Below, piece after piece: positions 22,992-34,660 of a stretch of 64,000 nt of DNA (position 1 is the stretch's first letter; every line of letters starts with the position of its first letter). The position numbers were made by a program, and so were the translations under genes. The stretch is from Panonychus citri (taxonomy: Eukaryota > Arthropoda > Arachnida > Trombidiformes > Tetranychidae): assembly GCF_014898815.1 (NCBI RefSeq), contig NW_026515416.1, forward strand, positions 620,001 through 684,000, in the 5' to 3' direction. The notes under the pieces were generated by a model. It was not told the DNA's origin. It did not search any database and saw only the letters and a program-made list of their open reading frames with translations.

Positions 22992-24112
22992 TTAATCTTT
23001 TTCCTTTGTACCAGTTGATTGACGCTGATTTGGTTTCTTGGTTGATGTTGTTGTTTTCAGCTTCTTTTTGGGTTGAAATTCAGTAATTATAACAGTTACA
23101 TTGTTAACAGTTACTGCTTGAGCCAAGAAATTGGTTCTATCAATATTTTTCATTCTCATTAAAGATGATTTATTATTTAATTTAACCAAATTTTCCCGAG
23201 ATTTAGTTAATTTGGACGAATGGTTATTGGCAGTTGAAAGAGATGATGATGAGCCATTGGGAGATGATGATGAGGAATTGTGATTATTGGACTTAATGGT
23301 TGATTCATTTTGAGAATGTTGGTTAGAATTTACACTTGGACCAGGTTCTTCTAAATTATCACTAGATTGTTTACCAGAATTCTTTATGCCAGAGCCTTTA
23401 CCACCTTTGACCCGAGTCTCTTTTCCTTCTTTCACCTCATCTTTGGACTCACGGACCTTTGATTCTTTCCCATGGTGTTGACCTTTCCTCTCAATCAACT
23501 GATCATCTAAACTTTCCTTACATGAGGTTTTACCTTCTTTATGGTCTTTGGACTTTGATTCCTTTGTTTCGGCAACCTAAACATAGATTAAGAAAAATAT
23601 AAGAAGAAAATATAAATTATCACATATTAGTTGATTACTTTCCAAATCAAACTACAAATAGAATTTACTTTATCAGAACTATCTCTTGAGTTGAAATCAC
23701 TCGAATCTCTTGTATCACTGGTGGCAAATTGTTGGTGTTTAGATGATTTAAGAAGTTTCTGATGAATTTGAATCTGTTGTTTCTTCACTTTCTGTGCAAC
23801 CAAATCGTGATTGTATCTTGGTTTTCTGGTGCTGGTTCCTTTACAAACATCGCACATTAAACACTTAAAAGTCTCTTGTGAATTACGATAAGTACACACT
23901 GAACATTCCCATGTATTTTCATCTTCAATTACTAAATCACCATCATCACCACCACCGCCAACATCCCCACTGTTACCATTGTTATTGGAAGTACCAACAG
24001 TCGTAATGTTATTGTTACCATTGGTTTTCCCATTGGTATTGTGACTCTTTTTGATTGGTGATTTTCCAGTTAACTTTTTGGTACGAGTTGAGGTTCTTTC
24101 ACTTTTATCCAT
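22992..24112 (-). CDS. RYBP: RING1 and YY1-binding protein (RYBP/YAF2 family)
   Basis: Exons 24112-23669 and 23576-22992, 342 residues. A RanBP2/NZF-type zinc finger is at 68-87 (WECSVCTYRN---FKCLMC, cysteines 70, 73, 84, 87), followed by KGTSTRKPRYNHDLVAQ as in RYBP and YAF2. The C-terminal block at about 290-315 (MKNIDRTN, AVTVNNVTVIITEF) is the conserved segment that pairs with the RING1 C-terminal domain. RYBP is a subunit of non-canonical Polycomb repressive complex 1 and its zinc finger binds ubiquitinated H2A. The linker is rich in Lys, Ser and Asn. Gly/Asn-rich low complexity precedes the finger. Divergent to BBS1. Confidence 0.94.
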
Positions 24113-25480
24113 GGTAATTAGAACGAGGTTTTCGGGTGAATGGCGGGTGTTGAATAGAGAGATCAAGATGAACCTTCAAAAAAGCGGTTACTCTATATAC
24201 GAAAATAGAAAAGAGAAAAAAAAATTTTTCTTTTTCTATTCCTTTTCCTTTCTCGTAATCGGTTCCACTGAATGTTTGAAGAAAAGATTATCATGCAGAT
24301 TATATTATTTTGGAAAGTTTCACCCAATTCTGGAAAAATAAAAGAACAAAACAATTAGAAATTCATGTTTAGATTAATCAAAATGATTCTTAAAATCATA
24401 ACAACACAAAAGTCAACAAATTGTCAACAAAACTGAAGGTACACTTTTCTAGAGATGGAGAGAGAGACAGAGATCAAGTAAACTGGTATGGAAATGTTTC
24501 CATGGAATTAATTAAATGTACCTGATATGAGAGATAATTGTCATCTATCAAATTCACCAGACAATTAGAATTAAAGCAGAAATTAAGGTCATGAAGCCTG
24601 CGTGAGTTACTTGGAGAAAGGAACGAGAATGAAAATAAAATTAGAAAAGGAAATCAACTTACCGATAGAAAACACAATCGATTGGAATTTGTAACCAAAC
24701 AATCAACAAAATTCACATGGAAATCAAGTTAATAGTGGAAAGAATATAACATAAGAAATTAATTTCCAATAGAAAAGAAGAAGTTAAAAGTGAGAAGTGA
24801 GAAGAATAAGAAAAGTGATGAGGATAAATAGAGAAGAACAGAAAAAGATCAATGAACTTGTTTTCTCTTCTCTTTTCTATCTGTTCTCCTTTTCCATCTA
24901 CAGTTTTTGGGAGAAAAAAGCAAATCATTTCTTTCTCTCTGATTATTTGCGAATGCGTGTTCACCGAAGAAGTAATTTACTAGAGACTGTACTTGGAAAA
25001 AGAGGAAACTCTGACAGAGAGAAAGAGAAGAAGGAAAATAGTCACAATTCTGTCGAATTGGTGAAAACCTATGGATCATATTCTCGACATCAAATGACAA
25101 AAAACGCGAAAATTTTCCGAAAATCGACTGAACAATTTAAGAAAATTAACAATTCGATGAGAATTAAATCTAATTTCAATGTTTACAAATCGCGAAACAA
25201 TTATGACAATCAAAGAGAAACTTGAGTCCAATCGATAATTTATATTTAACGAAATTACGATTTCGACCACTAATTAAATTCTAAATCTTATTGATTAAGA
25301 TTTGGATATGAGAAAAGTGTACATAAGATAATTAAAGATATTGATCAAGTGTTGATTAGCTAATTGTGATCGTAATTAGATTTTCATCTCCATGGTTACG
25401 ATGAAAATAAACATTACCGATAACAAATCAACTCGAAGATTGGAAAAAAACAAATTTACTCTTTAAATTGTTTAACTAAG
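24113..25480. other. Divergent intergenic region between RYBP and BBS1
   Basis: Contains 5' UTR and promoter sequence of both genes. Open frames of 83-142 codons on both strands (for example 24797-25225) are purine-rich, Lys/Glu-heavy translations with no domain and overlapping frames on the opposite strand, so they are treated as chance. An X-box-like site is at 25386-25399. Confidence 0.45.
25386..25399. promoter_or_regulatory. X-box-like RFX site upstream of BBS1
   Basis: ATCTCCATGGTTAC matches the RFX X-box consensus RYYNYYWWRRNRRY at all but one position. It lies 82 bp upstream of the BBS1 ATG, the usual distance for X-boxes of ciliary genes in nematodes and flies. Confidence 0.6.
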
Positions 25481-27597
25481 ATGGATTCAGATGATCAAAC
25501 AATCAGTGGATTGTTAGACGATCAATTAACCCTTGATGATAGTCAATCAAACAATGGCGGTGATAAGTCAACAATTAAACCAGAAATTAAGTCGAAATGG
25601 TTGATCGCTTATAACGACAATTTATGTTCGTTGTACACTTTGACCTCTTGTATTTGTTTCGTTGATTTAAATGGTGACGGAGATCAGAAATTAGTGATCG
25701 CTGACCTTGGAAACGGGATTCAAGGAATGAAGTTAAATGTCTACAAGGGAACATTCATTTTGTCCCAATTAACGCTAATCGATTGTCCATCGGGTGTGGT
25801 CAGTTTCTATATGGACTCAAGTTCACCTCGAATCCCGGCGATCGGGGTCGCTTCGGGTTCTTATTTGTACATTTACAAGAATCTAAAGCCGTTCTATAAG
25901 TTTGGCCTTCCAAGCCTCGAGATTAATTCAACGGAACAAGAAGCCTGGAAACAATTAACTGATGATAAAATTGATGGAACACAATTAAAGGTTTTACTTG
26001 AAAATTTAAAGGTCGAAATTGGTGAATCGGGTCTTACCGCTCGATCTCAGTGTTTACTTGATCTCAACGATTCCAGTTCAATTGAGGATTTTATCGGCCG
26101 ATATAAAGATCAACCGTTAAAAAGGTCAACAGTTATCACTTGTATTGCGACAATTAAGAAGACAGTTGATGAAGATAATAATCTTAATTGTCTAATCATC
26201 GGCACAGAGAATAAAGATATTCTCATAATCGAACCTGATGCATTTACGATTCTAACATCGGTAAATTAGATTTCGAATTCATTTTTAGCAATTTACTAAT
26301 TTTTTCGATCTTTTTATTACTTTTTCTCGCCGAAGGTTCAACTTCCCTCGATTCCAGTTTTTCTTGAAATCAGTGGACTTTTCAACGTTGAATATCGGGT
26401 AATTGTCTCATGTCGAGATGCTTGTATTTATACAATTAAGAGAGGATTTAAAACAGGTCGACTTTGTGTTCAACTTAATTCTCAACCCGTTGGCTTGATC
26501 CGTCACAATAATAACATAATTGTGGGCACGATGGATCAGTGTTTAGCCTGTTACACGATTAACGGTAATTGTGTCTGGAAGATTAATCAATCCGCTGGAA
26601 TTACTTGTTTAGCAGCAATTGAGATTGAAATACTTGGTTTAACCTTAATTGCTGTGGCATTGGAATCACGGGTTATCGTTTTTTACAATGGGAAATCAAA
26701 AGTGGACCTAATCGAGACGGACAATGTGATAACTTCAATGAAATTTGGTCGTTACGGTCGTGAGGATAATACTTTGGTTATGGTCTCACGATCAGGGTCA
26801 TTGTCAATTCGTATACTCAAACGAACGGCAAAATTTACTTTAATTGACAATGATTACAATTCAACCAACTCGAGGTCAACAATTAAAATGAACATTCCCA
26901 AAAAGACGAAGCTATTTGTTGAACAATCAGTTCGAGAACGCGAAGAAGCGATTGGTAAAAACAATAAGAAGAAACAAAACCCAAACAATTAACTAATTTT
27001 ATTGAATTTTTTTTTCTCTTCTTAATTGCTTAGCGATTCATCGGATCTTTCAACAAGATTTGTATCGATTACGATTAACTGTCGCTCGAGCTTATGTTAA
27101 AGCGATCGCTTCGTCTTTAAATCCAATGTCAACCAATACAATTGATCCGTTAAAATTATCGGCCCAAGTGAGTTAATTACTAATAATGTTTACAATTACA
27201 ATTGTTGATTACCATTTATTCAAATAGGTTCATGGACTTGGACCGATATTCAAGTTAATTTTGGAAATTCAAAACACTTCACTTGATCAACCTTCCAACA
27301 ATTTAAATCTATTTTTCTATTGCGATGTTAAAATTTACCGAATCAATCGTAACGTCATCCCGATTCCTTATTTAAAACCTGGTTACCTTTATACCTTTGC
27401 CACTAAGGTTGAATCAATTAACGAACTAAATTTATCTGATTTCATTAAGGTAAACAGAGAAAAAGTTAATCATCATTTGATAAAACTTTCTATTAATTGT
27501 TATTGTTATTTTTTAGATTCATGTGGTTAGAGATGGAGAGTGTATCCCAATCATCACTGCGATCATCAATATGCCTTCGAGTGAAACACCAATTTAA
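25481..27597 (+). CDS. BBS1: Bardet-Biedl syndrome 1 protein, BBSome subunit
   Basis: Exons 25481-26260, 26336-26954, 27034-27167, 27228-27449, 27517-27597, 611 residues (human 593). The N-terminal beta-propeller starts with KWLIAYNDNL, ICFVDLNGDGDQKLVIADLG and GVASGSYLYIYKNLKPFYKFGLPSLEIN, all typical of BBS1; the propeller closes with IIGTENKDILII, VEYRVIVSCRDACIYTIKRG and NNIIVGTMDQCLACYTINGNC. The C terminus carries the GAE-like domain (LYTFATKVESIN) and ends in RDGECIPIITAIINMP. BBS1 is the BBSome subunit that contacts ARL6 and carries membrane cargo in cilia. Its presence implies ciliated sensory cells. The upstream X-box-like site supports RFX control. The stop is 205 bp from the convergent MRPL38 stop. 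Confidence 0.94.
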
Positions 27598-27802
27598 ATC
27601 ATCGGGTTAATTACCTAAATCATTGTAATGTGATCAACAGATGAACACACAAATTAAAATGTTTAGTGTTGAAACAATTTGTTTGGTGACAATTTTATAA
27701 TTGTGGGTAAACAAATTTGTCTAAATCTATATTACATTAAATGTCTCAGATTAGTAACTTTCGAGTAGAAATGATTAATTAATTTACAACCTTTCGAATC
27801 AG

Positions 27803-29681
27803 TTAATTCTTATTTTCAATGTCCTTTAAATTTTGCAAATCTTCCGCAATTTCCTGTCGACGTAAACCTTTAATGTCCTCATCTTGTATGCGTAAACTTG
27901 AATGTTCAGTTATCGGTAGAGCCCATTTACTGTCTCTATGGGGTGTTTTGGGTCCTTTCATCCAAGGGTATCGACTTGGGTAACGGAGAGCTGTCGCAAA
28001 AGGCCAAATAGGATAATCGAGATCTTCGTTATTGTTGAGCGGTTTGATGGCTGAAACATTACGAAGATGCCGCCAACGTCCAAGTTTATTTCTCTTCTTC
28101 CAAACTGTGGTCCACATCCAAGATGGAATAGCAAATCTATCTGAATTACCTGGAACTCTTTCTTGAATATTAGGTGGTAATTTAGAAGGTTGAATAATAT
28201 TCTTATAATCAAATGGGTCAATTTCTTTTAATCTTTCCAGAAGCGCTTCTTGAGCCATCTCTTTGGGGTCACGATAAGCGTCAAGGTAAATATTGAAAGC
28301 AGACGAAACCGGGAAATAAGATTGTTTAGCTAATTGTTCCTTAGGTTGAATATATTCAAAAGTTGGTTCTCTCATGTTTAAAATGTTATAGAAAATATCT
28401 CGACATGATTCATCCCAGGACGATTGAAACCAAGACAAACCAACGGGAATAAAACCTTTATCAACCAGCCCATTGATACTTAGAATACGTTTACTTAGAT
28501 TGACATCGGTAATTTCAGGTAAACTTATTTCCTCCTTTGATTGTAGTAAAAGGAAAACGTAACGATGATAACCAAATCCTTTGAATGCATAGGGAGGGAT
28601 AAACGAGATGATTTCTTTATGTGAGGTTGTCCCATCGGGTTTACCTTTAATATTAGAGACTAACCAATGACAAACAGGATCAGATTTACCAAATTGTGAA
28701 TCCAAATTGAGAAGTGCTAATGTGTAGAAATTTTTCTCATCACCAATCAATTTAATTCCATTTGGTGTGATCTTTTGATACTCTTCAAATGGTTTAACTT
28801 TACCACTTAAAAGACTGGCATCGATTATTATGTCTGGCTTTTCTTTGGTGAAAAAAGGTTTAATATGATTTCCTTTGTAAACTGGTGAGACTGTCAATTC
28901 GTCCGATTTAGCATCAGCATCCACCGTAAATTCAATGTTCATTGGTACAATAGGTAGAAAATATTTCTGCTCTAATAAAGCTGGTGGGTCGATTTTCCTA
29001 GAACCAGGACTGTGTTTGACTAGTTCTTCTTCAGTCCATTCTCGCTCCATTTGTGGCCAGTGGTCAGTTTTCTTATGAGGGACAGTTTTATCAGGTTTTC
29101 GTTCCAAATGATTACTAGAAAATATTGTAAAGGGAATAGAAAAAAATTGAGTAAAGTAAAATTTCAAATTCTCAAAATAAAACAGAAAAATGAGAAACAA
29201 ACCTAAATAGATGTTCATAAATAGCATAATGATGAGCCAAGTCAACAGTTGAATTAATACCTTGAGCACTTCGAGAGTAATGATAATTTAATGTATCATG
29301 AGAAAAGGGTAGACCAATTTTTTGAGTTTCCAAAATTTCCAACAGTTCATCTTCATTCAATTTATCAAGAGGTATCGTTGAATTGACCTTAGCGGTGGCT
29401 TGTCTCCTTTCACGTCGAGATGGACCTTCAATTGTAGGTAAATCATAGCCTAATTTAACCAAATAAATTCCCTTCTCATTAAGCTCCTTCTGTTTAAGAA
29501 TTACCTCCAATGAAGGATAAAAAATTTGATGAGATTTAAAATAATTTGGTGGAAAAGGTAAACCCGGATTCTTATACCAATAACGTAATCCTCTGATCGG
29601 GTGAGTAAAAAAGACGACATCTTTACAAGAGGTCAATTGTTTAACAGAATACGATCCACATGAACCCAATCGTGGAAACAT
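27803..29681 (-). CDS. MRPL38: Mitochondrial large ribosomal subunit protein L38
   Basis: Exons 29681-29203 and 29114-27803, 596 residues. The centre is a PEBP-like domain (about 275-425): FYTLALLNLDSQF, CHWLVSNIKG, FIPPYAFKGFGYHRYVFLLLQ, GLSWFQSSWDESCRDIFYNILNMREPTFEY, then YLDAYRDP. These blocks match mitochondrial L38 (mL38) and not free PEBP proteins. The N terminus is basic with few acids in the first 15 residues, as for mitochondrial import. After the point where human MRPL38 (380 residues) ends, about 150 further residues follow (444-596), with a Trp/Arg-rich stretch (SWMWTTVWKKRNKLGRWRHL) and a charged C-terminal helix. Confidence 0.92.
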
Positions 29682-29999
29682 TTCAACAATTAACTCACAA
29701 AATTGCGAAAAACAGTAGTAAAAATTAACAACAATTAAACAGAAAGAAAAACAAAATCACATTTCTAAATAAAGGTAAACATTTCCAATCGAAAAATAGC
29801 CAAATAAGCTATTCTCACATCAATTTATCGAAGAATAGAAGCTTTTTTTTTTTTTAATTGTGTTAACAATTTACTTTGAATTGTAACAATTAAATCAATT
29901 TTTTTAGAGAATTTATTCTTTGTTGTTGTTTTTTATAAATTGATTGAGAAAATTTTCTGAGGTATTTTGAGTAAATCGACTGTTTAATTTGATTAGAAT
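29682..29999. promoter_or_regulatory. Short gap between PDSS2 and MRPL38 (both minus)
   Basis: 318 bp of AT-rich sequence that must hold the MRPL38 promoter and the PDSS2 3' UTR. No motif stands out apart from a poly-T run near 29844-29855. Confidence 0.4.
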
Positions 30000-31225
30000 T
30001 TATAAAATCACCAATGTAGATAAAATGTTTTCTAAACTTTTAATTGTTTCGTTAATTGGTAAACTTTCAAGTAATTGTAGAGCTTTAATTGTGTGAGAAT
30101 TTTTCATGTCCCGAGTTAAATCAATCGCTGAACTTGATCTAATTGCTTCGTAAAGTTTTCTTTGGTTAATTGTTCCTCCAATTGTTTTAAAGTTTTCATA
30201 ATCATCTTGTGTTGATGAGAAATACATTAAAACTGGAGCTGAATGAATTGGATAAAATTGATTGTGATTAAATTGATTAGTGAGAAAAAGTTTCATCTCA
30301 TCAGCTGATTGTAAAGCTAATGCAAAATTTAAACCAAATTGATAAACTTTACGTTGAATTATCAAATTATGATTACCAAGAACAGCAACTGATTGACAAG
30401 CATTAGCTAATAATGAACCATTCAAACGGAAATTAATTGATGTCCAATAATCAATCAATGAATGAACATCTTTCAAACAATTTATTGATTCAGTTGTAAC
30501 GATAAATTGTCCTTCCACTAAATCAGATAAACTTTTTGCCATAAGTTCAACAACTTTGGTGTCTCTTAATTCACCAAGTCCTTTCCATACATTGGCTAAT
30601 AAGTAATCACCAGATAAGATTGAAACTGAATTACCAATTGATTGATTGTTGATCAGTTGATCACAATTAACCTTTGAATTAAGGTTAATTACTCCTTTGT
30701 GAATTTGGTGAGCTGAGTAAATCATTTCAGTCATTTCCGCCAATGAATATTGTCTTTGGACTAATTTGGATTCTGTTAAATTGTTATAACATTTGATTCC
30801 AATCGCTTTAGCAATTAACAAGACAATTAATCCTCGAATCCCAATTGAATTGTTTCCATTCAATACTAATCTCCTAAATTGTTGTTAGGTAAATTGTAAA
30901 TTATCATGAAGACAATTGAATCAATCAAATTATTTTATACTTACTTTGCATCCTCTTGAATTGGATGATTAAAATCAGCTAATTGATTTAATTGTTGAAC
31001 GATTTTGAAAATTTCTTGATTTGATAAACACTTTGAGTTGAAATTTGTTGACGAGTAATTAATTAATTGTTTACTTTCACTAATCACTTTATCCCAATTA
31101 CAATTAAAAGATGACAAACTTGGGATTGATGTTGTTAATACATTATTAGCTGAGTTAATTGAAATTGTTGATGATAATCTAGTTAATTGCTGGATAAATT
31201 TCACCTTCAATTTAAAATTCATCAT
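30000..31225 (-). CDS. PDSS2: Decaprenyl-diphosphate synthase subunit 2
   Basis: Exons 31225-30945 and 30873-30000, 384 residues (human 399). It aligns with PDSS2 across its length: GIRGLIVLLIAKAIG, YSLAEMTEMIYSAHQIHKGVINLN, LSGDYLLANVWKGLGELRDTKVVELMA, LNGSLLANACQSVAVL, HSAPVLMYFS and the AIDLTRDM---KALQLLESLP tail. As in other PDSS2 proteins the catalytic DDxxD motifs of prenyl synthases are absent (IHKGVINLN and LSGDYLLAN stand in their place), so it serves as the non-catalytic partner of PDSS1. The heterotetramer makes the isoprenoid tail of ubiquinone in mitochondria. The N terminus (basic, Ser/Thr-rich) fits a transit peptide. Confidence 0.93.
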
Positions 31226-31775
31226 AATAATTAAACCAAAGATTAATTGTATTGAAGATTCAATTTGGTAATTAAGGTAAAGATGATTAGATAATCTCTT
31301 AAATCATATAAATTAACTAAAGATTAACAATTAAGTGATCATTGGACAACTTGATTAAGACCAAGAAATTTTATCAACTAACCAAATGTTAATTGTTGTC
31401 GACTTGATTTGGTTAAAATTTGGATACAGTCAATGATTAAATGGTCGGTTCAATTAATCACAATTATTAATCCTGTTTCAAATGACAAGTGAAAAGCAAA
31501 TAATTTAATTCAACACAATTAGAGCAGATTCAGTGCAATCAACTAATTGTTGTCAACTCAAAGAGAAACAAATTGATTTTGTCAACAATTAAAATTTTTC
31601 AAGACGAAAAGACAAATTTTATTCAATATAAAAGTTTAACATTTAATTTTAGTTAATTTGTTGATTAATTTTGTAAACATTGAGCTTTCTAATTGTTTAG
31701 GAATATGATATGTATGAGATTTATAAGTTAATTGTTTTGTATATATAAAAGTTTTAATCATTGATTGAGATTAAT
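31226..31775. other. Intergenic between the Gly-rich gene and PDSS2
   Basis: AT-rich. Holds the PDSS2 promoter and the 3' UTR of the Gly-rich gene (ATATATAAAAG near 31740 on the plus strand is probably incidental). No gene seen. Confidence 0.45.
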
Positions 31776-32334
31776 TTAGTTCTTAGAAGCTGAGATGATC
31801 TTATAAACTAAAGGTACTTTGTTTGAAGCAGCGGCAGCGCGTCGGGAATCATCCCCACCGCCGAGACCTTCACCAGCACCACCCTCGAATGAAGCACCGG
31901 CCTCACCACCTTCGGCACCATCGAATGACCCACTCATACCGCCCGAAAATCCCGCTTCCGAGTCACCGAAACCTCCCATGTCTGGACCTCCGCCAACATC
32001 ACCATCGAAATCACCAGAATCATAATCTTGAGCTGAGACAATTGTAGCAATTAAGGTAACACAGAGGATCTAATTAAATTGCAATCAAGAGAGAAAAAAA
32101 AAATAAAAGAAAACACAATTAGTTACACAATTAACTTTCCATTTGATTTGTAAATTCCCCACAATCGATTGTGATCAATCAAGACACTTTCGTTAACATA
32201 ATCAATTGAAGTGACGAACACAATTGTAATTTCTTTGATTTAATCCAATACAATTTGCTAATTGTTCACATACACATACACAAACTATTGATTGTTACAT
32301 AAGAAAATTTCCTTACCAATTTGAATGAAACCAT
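31776..32334 (-). CDS. Secreted glycine/aspartate/glutamate-rich protein
   Basis: Exons 32334-32317 (six codons) and 32069-31776, 103 residues. The short first exon plus the start of exon 2 give a clean signal peptide (MVSFKL-ILCVTLIATIVSA, cleavage after about residue 19). The mature part begins QDYDSGDFDGDVGGG and is built of Gly, Asp, Glu, Ala and Ser with repeated GG-, FEGG/FDGA and SGG units, then ends in a basic RR-AAAA and KVPLVYKIISASKN segment. No cysteine. No family recognised; low-complexity secreted proteins of this kind occur in cuticle, silk or glue. The coding stretch 31829-31990 is far more GC- and CpG-rich than anything around it. A TATA-like box lies 95 bp upstream. Confidence 0.78.
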
Positions 32335-33741
32335 TTTGTTGTTGATTTTGTTTGATTTGTTGATTGTTTCAAGTTGATTGTTGAAGTACTGAAAGTTTTG
32401 TGGTAACAATATTTACCGATGTGATTGATTTTATATTAAATTTTGTTGTTAATTTACTCTATCAGTTTAATTGTTTTTGTGGCAAACAAATTGTTTGAAA
32501 AATTAACTAACACCCAAAATTATTAAAATGATTAACCTATTGATTAGATTAACTGTTAAAAAAAACGTTAATTGTCAGGTTATGATAATAATAATGAACG
32601 TTAATCATTTGAAGCCAAAGTAAAAGGTAAAAGCTTAATTATCATTTAACTAAATAATCAAAATTAACTAAATTCATTTGTTAAGTGGAGTCAAAGTTTA
32701 GAGTAAAAGTTTAATCACAATTTACAACAATTAACTAACTACGATAACCAACAGTTAACGTGATTATTTGTTTGGAACGAGAAAAAGTTTTTTCTAATCG
32801 TTTTCGTTAAATAATTTCACTAATTAACAATCATCATCGTCATAATTAATCAATGATAAATTGTCCTTGATTATCTTGATAATCATTTCCCGTTAGTTAA
32901 TCAAAATTTTTGCGTTTTATTTAAATTTTGATTTAATTGTCTCTCTCTCTCTCTCTCTTTGATTCCCTCTAATTATTGATTCAATTTTTGTCTATTTCTA
33001 ATTTCTTAACAACAATTTACTAATTGTAAATCAAATATTGTAATTTAAACCGATTGGGTGACAGACAAATAAATTAAATGATAAACAATTGAACCATGAT
33101 AATCATCATAATTTATTTTAATTGATAAGGTCGAGAGGGAAAAAAGTTAATCAGAGTGAAACATTCAAACCTATTAGTTGATTGTTATTAATTTAGATTG
33201 TTAGACTTATTTGATTTCCCTGCAATTAAATGATTAGAATCACTTTAAAAAGTTTTCTTCCTTTCGATTTGATAGTAAATCAATTTTACGATTTACCAAA
33301 CTGATTTAAAACTAATCACAAACTAATTGTGATCTCTTTTTGTTTTCACTTCAATCGATTATATTTAAAAGCGACAATTAATCAACTGACAATCAAATTT
33401 ATTTTCTAAATTGTATTAACCTTTTCTAATTGTTTTTCTTTTATTGGAAATTCACTCCTTCTATTGAAATTACTTTTTAATTGTTCCATAAGAATGGAAA
33501 TTAAATTCAATTAAATTGACTAATTTTCTCTGGAAATAAGAGAGAATCGGCTATTTACAGAGCAAATTTTTGTTCTTTTTCTTGTTTTTGTTTACATTTG
33601 AATTTGAAGTTCTTTTTGTTTAATTGTCTCTGTCACAATTACTTTTGTATTTCTTTTGTTATTTTCTAATTTTTTGGTAATTTGATTGTGACAATTTAAG
33701 TTGATTGTGTTCTCTCAGTGTGTTGGTTAGTTTTCTTCAAA
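32335..33741. other. Divergent intergenic region between the Gly-rich gene and MANBAL
   Basis: AT-rich. (CT)n run at about 32938-32958. A TATA-like box for the minus-strand gene at 32429-32435. No coding frame recognised. Confidence 0.5.
32429..32435 (-). promoter_or_regulatory. TATA-like box of the Gly-rich secreted protein gene
   Basis: Minus-strand TATAAAA, 95 nt upstream of the ATG at 32334. In an AT-rich genome such a word can occur by chance, but its distance and the gene type (a highly expressed secreted protein) fit. Confidence 0.35.
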
Positions 33742-34041
33742 ATGTCTGTCAATTCATTTGGTGGTCAATCAACTAAAGACTTTTTATTGGATCGCTTTTT
33801 GAGTTATGGCTTAGGTATTGGGGCGATTTTTCAATTTGCTTGTATTCTTGCGGTTATATTTTTTAGCTCCAGTGGTTCAAATGGTAAATCTGGTTCTGAT
33901 TTTAGTACAGAGGATGATGATGGTCGTGGTGGTGGTGGCGGTGGTACTCATTCTCACACTGGTCATCATTGTCAACCAACATCTAAACATAATCATGGTC
34001 ATGGTCGAAGGAATCGTCATGAGAAAAAGAAAAGGAAATAA
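33742..34041 (+). CDS. MANBAL: MANBAL / UPF0239 family small membrane protein
   Basis: Single exon, 99 residues from the first ATG (an upstream in-frame non-ATG extension was not used). Residues 14-41 (LLDRFLSYGLGIGAIFQFACILAVIFF) hold one transmembrane helix and match the conserved ENLLRYGLFLGAIFQL block of MANBAL. After it come a Ser/Asp stretch, a poly-Gly run, a His-rich segment (HSHTGHHC, KHNHGHG) and a basic KKKRK end. Function of the family is unknown; a small tail-anchored or single-pass protein of the secretory pathway is likely. The His/Gly-rich insert is not seen in vertebrate members. Confidence 0.82.
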   Translation: MSVNSFGGQSTKDFLLDRFLSYGLGIGAIFQFACILAVIFFSSSGSNGKSGSDFSTEDDDGRGGGGGGTHSHTGHHCQPTSKHNHGHGRRNRHEKKKRK

Positions 34042-34660
34042 TTGATTATCATAGATTTTATTCTATGGGTAAATTTTCTAACTTCATTTCTATTCTATTC
34101 TAAGACATGACTGTGTTCGTGAAGTTCCAGCATTCCTATAGCTCACCATTGGAGAGGATTCAATTTCTAATTTTGATTATTGCTGACCCAAAATGAATAA
34201 AGGGTTTTACTACCAATAACAATAATTACCAAAGTATTAAATCAAATTGAGCTCCTCTCTCTCTCTCTTTCTCATCGATGTCTAAATTCTGGTCAACAAA
34301 TTGTCTCTTGAACACTTTTGCAATAATTGGTATCGTAAACGAGATTGGATTGTTTTCCTTTTAAATCTTTGTGAATAACTAATTAACTTCATCTTCTGAT
34401 GTTTCTAAATTGGATTAATGTTAACCAGAAGCTCGAGAAATTCATTAAATGGCAATGCAATCAAGAAACAAATAACATAACAAAAGTTACTTGTTTATTT
34501 CAAAATTTCCCTTATTTGTTATGGTCACTTAATCTCATTTACCTGGTCCATTATTTTTGGCACTTATACTCAATCCTCTTCGTTTCTGAGTTAATCATCT
34601 TTATTTTCTTTCTCTATTTTTATTGATCAACTGAGAAAATGTTCTCACTTCTCTATTTAA
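34042..34660. other. MANBAL 3' UTR and flank of the pseudogene
   Basis: AATAAAG near 34195 and a (CT)n run near 34252-34272. A 75-codon frame at 34399-34626 has no recognisable content. Confidence 0.45.

Noticed and set aside
24797..25225. 142-codon Lys/Glu-rich open frame upstream of BBS1
   Set aside because: Purine-rich chance frame, overlapped by minus-strand frames of similar length. No recognisable domain.
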